Shown here: positions 59,401-64,000 of the stretch, one piece after another
How positions within the stretch are numbered: position 1 is the first letter of the stretch
How the letters are laid out: each line of letters opens with the position of its first letter
Assembly: GCF_030445035.2 (NCBI RefSeq)
Contig: NW_026688628.1
Span: 1,116,001 to 1,180,000 of the forward strand
DNA from: Dasypus novemcinctus
Taxonomy: Eukaryota; Chordata; Mammalia; Cingulata; Dasypodidae
Direction: 5' to 3'
DNA: 64,000 nucleotides
Made by a program: the position numbers and the translations under genes
The notes under the pieces: model-generated
What the model was told of the DNA's origin: nothing
The model's input: only the letters and a program-made list of their open reading frames with translations
Databases searched by the model: none

Positions 59401-59633
59401 ATAGCAGCACTATCCACTGTTGGCAAAAGTTGGAATCAATCCAAATGCCATCAAGAGATGAATGGATAAATAAAATGTGTATACATACAATGGAATACTA
59501 CTCAGCTATAAGAACAAATACACTACAAACACATTTGATAACATGGATGAATCTTGAGATCTTTATATTGAGTGAAGTAACCCAGGCATTGAAGGGCAAA
59601 TACTACATGACCTCTCTGATAAGAAATAAGTAA
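56441..59633 (+). pseudogene. L1 ORF2, copy C, broken
   Basis: The N-terminal half of the endonuclease is deleted; sequence begins near the equivalent of MLGHRKSLNEF. RT blocks remain in one long fragment (57596-58024): [11 protein letters not shown] (motif A), [18 protein letters not shown] (motif B) and FADD at 57911-57922 (motif C), followed by GYKINMQ. The C-terminal Cys-rich region survives near 59200-59260 in altered form (CWSECGGM...HCWL). Several stops and frameshifts. Confidence 0.78.
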
Positions 59634-62588
59634 ACCAAGCTGTTTCAGAGAGATAGAAACAGCTTCAGAGTGACTGGATGATATGCTTAAAGGAAGTTGG
59701 GGAGTAGAGAAAGGGTGCAAGCTGACACCTGCATGGGTGAAAGCTATGATAAGCTGAATATAAGTATTTGTACAGAGGAGGGATAAAATGGGGGCATAAG
59801 GATACCTCGAGGCAGGGCTTTGTGAGCATGAGGGGGGCTGGAGATGAAAGGATGGATCAGATGGCCCAATTTTTGGGGGGGACGGTGGGCAGAACATTTG
59901 AACATAGGAAACTGTCAGGTATGTGGTTGAAATTATAAATTAGAGAAAACTCTAGAAAATATAGTATGGAAGGTTACCTGTTTTAAGATGCTTAAGGGGG
60001 GGGTCTGACACATGGAAAGCTTCTAGGGAGAGTGTCATAATGGGTTATACTATTGGGTGGAGACCCATACAATGAGGGTGAAAGTATACCCACATCCTGG
60101 GGAGAACTGATGTTCTCAAATAGAGGGAATTTTACCTCTTGAGAGAATTGGTGGCTCCCAGTGGGTTAGGGCAGTCGAGTACGTCAAGCTCTCAACATTG
60201 TTGCAAGTATCTCTGAATATGGTCCTTCATGTAATGAAGATTGAATGTCACAGTGGGCCCTGAGAGGATGGGGAAAAAGGTGTTGAATAGATGGAATCAG
60301 TGTAACTGTGGGTCAATGGAAGTATTCCATAAGATCATGCAATGATGGATATAGGACATGTTAAATTACACCAAAAATGTATTAAAGTCTATAGGCTAAA
60401 ATATAAATGATAATGTAAAACATAAGGCAACTAAAAATTTAGAAAATTGTATAGTCTAAAATATAAACCATAATGGAAACTCAAATGGAATCATGTTTGA
60501 AAGCTATTGTTTCAATATCTGTACATGAACTGCAGCAAATAGAATATGAACATGTAGAAAGATCAATGTTTGTGAACAGACAAAGGGTTTGATGTTGGAT
60601 ATGTGGGAGTACCATATATTGTATATGTGAATTATTGTGATCTAAAACTTATGTGAAGATAAACTTAATAGTTGGAAGAAGAAAAAAAAAGAAAGTATGT
60701 AGACACTGAGGAAGAAATGGAAGAAATTGCCTTGCCACGGTATATGCAGGGCAACACCTACAGCAGTGATGAAAGGCAAAATGTTAAAACAAAACTTTCA
60801 GTTTTTCATTTTTTGATACTCCAATTTATTTTTCCTTTTTTAAATTTTTCTAAATTAGTATATATTCTGTATCTAACCTTTAAACCCATCATTATACACC
60901 ATTTTGCTATTTATGGAATCTGGCAATATATTAGGCTTCCTTTCTAAAGAAGTTTTGGAGTACAGAAGGGTTCAACTATGGCAGGGGAGGAATACTGGTG
61001 TGGTGTGTTATTGAAAGGGGGCACGTGATTGGGAGGGAGTTCTCCACGGTGTGTACACAGGGTACATGAAAATGTTTGGGTATTTTCATAGTGGTTTCAG
61101 TTAAAAATGACAACTGAGGGAGTGCTGAGTTCCAATCCAGGGGAGCTCTATCACATTCCCAAATGAACAGCAACAATACCCCAAGTGCAATGTCAAAAAC
61201 CAATAAAGATGGGCGGCCCAGCAATGAGCCCTTGATACTGATGGCTACGATTATGAGCTTGTGTGCCTGAAATATGAACTAGGCGTAGAGCTGCCAGGTG
61301 CTGAAGAGTTACCTCCTGAGGACCTCCATGTTGCTCAAATGTGGTCACTAAGCCAAACTTAGCATGTAAATGCATTACCTTCCCCCCAGCATGGAACATG
61401 ACTTCTGGGGATGAACCTCCCTGGTGCCAAGGCATTACTACCAAGCACCATTTGATGATGTAATTAGAAAAAGACCTTGAATAAAAGGGCCAACTCAGAC
61501 CAGCAGAATATCTCAACCTACATGTAATATCAAGTGTTTAAAACTGCTTTTTGTCTTGGACAAAAGGGGGAAATGGAAAGGACAAATGAGTTTGTATGGC
61601 TATGATTCTCCAAAAACAGTTGGGAGGTCATCAATGGAGTAACGTTTATGCACATCTCAGCAGGGTCCCAGAGACAGCCAAAGTAGATAGAAACCCAGGT
61701 ACTGGTTCTCCTGAGGGCTGCAGAGACCCTATGTTCATGGCAGATGGCTCTGCAGTTCAGTGCCATGTCAGTTGGCCCTGCTTTGAGTTTGCATTCCTGA
61801 GTGAGATGGAGTTAGACTCAGATGTGATCTTTCTACACATGCCTCTTCTGTTACTTTTACCAGACCTGTAGTTGGCTTTGGGTTTCGGGTATACTCAGGA
61901 GGCCTGAATCTCTGGACTGTCCATGTGACAGCCAGGCCCTGAGCCTCAGCAGGCTTGCAACTCCTACCCTCTGGTTTATTGCTGTTATCCTGGCCAGCTA
62001 ACAGGGAGGTGAAGAAGGTCAACCACCACACCAGGGAGCCAAGAGTGCCTACAACTGCAAGCAGGAGAATTGCATCCATCATCCATGTGGAATGTTAGTC
62101 CCTTCTTGATGTAGAGGTGGACTGGACAGAACCATCCCAGGGTCTACAGGATGGAGGAGTAGGATATAGATTAGAGTTGACTTACTGGTGTTCTGCTGGG
62201 GAACTATTGTGATTAGTAAGGGAAGAAATTGTAGTAGTGATGTGAAGAAAGTGGTCACGGTAGCTGCTAATGTTAGGGAGAAGGAAGAAAAGATATGATG
62301 TGGGTGCATTTTCAGGATTTGGAGTTGTCCTGGGTGATGATGCAGGACAGCTGCCGGACATTTTGTTTCCTGCCATGACCCACTGGGTGGACTGGAGAAG
62401 AGTGTAGATTACTATGTAGACCACTGTACATGCGGGACTGCAGTGCTCCAAAATGTATTTACCAGGTGCAGTGAATGTGCCATGATGATGCAAGAAGTTG
62501 TTGTTGTGGGAGGAGTGGGGTGAGGGTGGTGGGAGGTATAAAGGGGCCTGTTATTTTTTTAATGTAACATTTAAAAGAAAATAAAGAA
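59634..62588 (+). other. L1 copy C 3' UTR, about 2.95 kb
   Basis: Part 1 ends AACTTAATAGTTGG and an A-rich seam at 60675-60700; part 2 starts with ACACTGAGGAAGAAATGG and GCCTTGCCACGG and ends after a G-rich block (62505-62545). This is several times the length of a typical human L1 3' UTR. Confidence 0.75.
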
Positions 62589-62601
62589 TAAAACTTCTAC
62601 A
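62589..62601 (+). repeat. Right target site duplication of L1 copy C
   Basis: TAAAACTTCTACA, identical to 54001-54013. Confidence 0.88.
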
Positions 62602-63541
62602 TACATTAAGCATCTTTATTCTCAAAAATCCTCTTATCTCCTAATAACAGATACAATTCCATGTGTTTATTATTTGTATTTAGTTTATGTTAATGAGACC
62701 ATGCAATATTTGTCCTTTTGTGTCTGGCTTACTTCACTTAGTATAATGTCTTCAAGACTCATCCATGTTTTCACATATGTCCCAATTTCATTTCTTCTTA
62801 CTGCAGCATAATATTCCTTTGTATAGACCACATTTGTTTATACATTCAATCATGAAGGGACACTTGAGTTGTTTCCATCTTTTGGCAATTGTGAACAACT
62901 TCGTTATGAACATTGGTGTGCAGATGTCTGTTTATGGCCTAGTTTTTAGTTCATCTGGATATATTCCTTGTAGAGGAATTGCTGGATCATGTGACAGTTC
63001 TATATTTAGCTTCCTCAGGAACCTCCAAACTGTATTCCATGAAGGCTGCACCATTTTACACTCCCACCAACAGTGAAGGAGTGTTCCTGTTTCTCCACAT
63101 CCTCTCCAGCACATATTGTTGTCTGTTTATTTTTTTTTAATAATGGCTGTTCTATGTGGTGTTAAATGATATCTTATTGTTGTTTTAATTTGCATTTCCC
63201 TAATAGCTAGTGATATGAAACATTTATTCATGTGCTTTTTGGCCATTTGTATTTCCTCTTTGGAGAAATGTCTATTTAAATCTTTGGTCCATTTTTAAAT
63301 TTATTGCTTGCTTTTTTATTGTTGTGTTGTATGATCTCTTTATATAGCATGGAAATCAAACCCTTATCAGATAATTGGTTTCCAAATATTTTCTCCCATT
63401 GTCTTGATGCCTTTTCACCTTCTTGATGAAGCCCTTTGAATCATAGAAATGTTTAAGTTTGAGGAGGTCCCATTTATCCATGTTTTCTTTTTTTGCTCGT
63501 GCTTTTGGTGTAAGGTTTATGAATCCTTCACCTACCACCAG
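62602..63541 (-). mobile_element. L1 copy D ORF2 C-terminus, antisense
   Basis: Minus-strand fragments read [18 protein letters not shown] then [19 protein letters not shown] (62932-63114), and FINLTPKARAKKENMDKWDL then FIKKVKRHQDNGRKYL (63356-63538), the C-terminal part of ORF2 from a lineage distinct from copies A-C. Interrupted at its left by copy C and at its right by the sequence starting at 63542. Confidence 0.75.
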
Positions 63542-64000
63542 GTCTTTTTTTTTTTTGAGTGCAAGAACAGGTCTGCTTTATTACGGAAGTACACTTAGCT
63601 ATATAGGGTTGGGTAGAGGGAGGGGCGTGATGAAGGGAGGGTTGGCTAAGGGGCGGCTGTGGACAGGCTGAAGCTGATGGATAGACCTGAGGTAAGCAGT
63701 TACTGGGGAAGAGGGCAGATTGTGGGTTGGCAATATGGGCGGGACTGGCGGGAAGGACGGCGGGGGCTGGAAGGGGAGGAGGGGTGGAGAAAGGCAGCAA
63801 CAATTGCTCCTTTTGTTTTTAAAAGGAAATAGAGGCAACAAGTTTTGGTGCGCACTGTGGGTGTGAATAACTCGGTGTGTGCAGCAACAAAAGACAAGGA
63901 TTATGAGGAGGAGGAGGAAAAGGAGGTTATAAGGGCGGGTACTGGGATGAGATGAGGGGTAGGGGGAGACCCCGAGGACCGGCTGGCCATTAGCGGACGA
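63542..64000 (-). mobile_element. Probable polyadenylated retrocopy, antisense (partial)
   Basis: A run of 12 T (63545-63556) is followed by TTTATT at 63577-63582, so on the minus strand AATAAA lies 20 bases before a poly(A) tail: the 3' end of a processed RNA. The body is G+C-richer than its surroundings. A TATATAG-like box at 63599-63607 close to the poly(A) signal would suit an LTR with a very short R region, but no viral gene is visible. Runs off the window. Could be a processed pseudogene 3' end or an LTR transcript copied by L1. Confidence 0.45.

Larger units (their letters stand above)
54014..62588 (+). mobile_element. L1 copy C, full-ended insertion, sense, 8.6 kb
   Basis: Opens with GGAGGAGGCAGGGCAAGGTG and ends in an A-rich tail (TTTAAAAGAAAATAAAGAA), bracketed by the perfect duplication TAAAACTTCTACA. 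5' UTR to 55804 with a polypyrimidine tract at 55020-55165, ORF1 remnant 55808-56440, ORF2 remnant to about 59633, 3' UTR part 1 to about 60665, A-rich seam, part 2 to the tail. Because the duplication encloses both 3' UTR parts, they belong to one mobile unit. Confidence 0.88.

Overview
This is mammalian nuclear DNA: AT-rich, intron-poor, without operons, and most of it is interspersed repeats. Three tRNA-headed SINEs (46.7, 52.8 and 53.4 kb) have the layout and wording of the armadillo DAS SINE family, so the source is very probably nine-banded armadillo (Dasypus novemcinctus) or a close xenarthran. That assignment rests on family recognition, not on a search.

Layout. 1-5.2 kb is mostly single-copy sequence. 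It holds a 17-bp minisatellite, a CpG island and, inside it, what looks like the first coding exon of the cilia gene CFAP90 (C5orf49), with an in-frame stop before the conserved part. Old repeats (an ancient L1M-like copy, a hAT-like MER, a MIR) follow. 6.3-15.9 kb is a near full-length antisense L1 (copy A) with a nested L1 3' fragment and a tandemly repeated 5' UTR. 15.9-19.0 kb is single-copy plus one LTR-like repeat. 19.0-28.3 kb is a sense L1 (copy B). 28.3-37.5 kb is a mosaic of L1 3' ends, one with a 13-bp target duplication and a probable 3' transduction, another with a 5' inversion. 38.1-39.1 kb is an olfactory receptor pseudogene of family 7. 39.1-46.1 kb contains more L1 3' ends and unassigned sequence. 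48.7-50.0 kb is a diverged duplicate of 31.3-32.6 kb. 50.4-54.0 kb holds old L1 and two SINEs. 54.0-62.6 kb is a sense L1 (copy C) bounded by a perfect 13-bp target site duplication and inserted into an older antisense L1 (copy D, 52.3-63.5 kb). The last 460 bp look like a polyadenylated retrocopy in antisense.

No intact protein-coding gene is visible. The two host-gene traces (CFAP90 exon, OR7-like receptor) both carry disabling lesions. All L1 ORFs are broken by frameshifts, stops and internal deletions, though reverse-transcriptase motifs (FADD) survive in copies A, B and C.

Most informative biology: the copies together define an L1 lineage with an unusually long two-part 3' UTR (about 2.9 kb, with an A-rich seam in the middle and a G-rich tract before the tail). 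Copy C proves the two parts move as one unit, because its target duplication encloses both. One copy has about four ~195-bp tandem monomers in its 5' UTR, reminiscent of rodent L1 promoters. I saw no CRISPR, phage, operon or defence system. The interest lies in retrotransposon structure and in the two damaged host genes.
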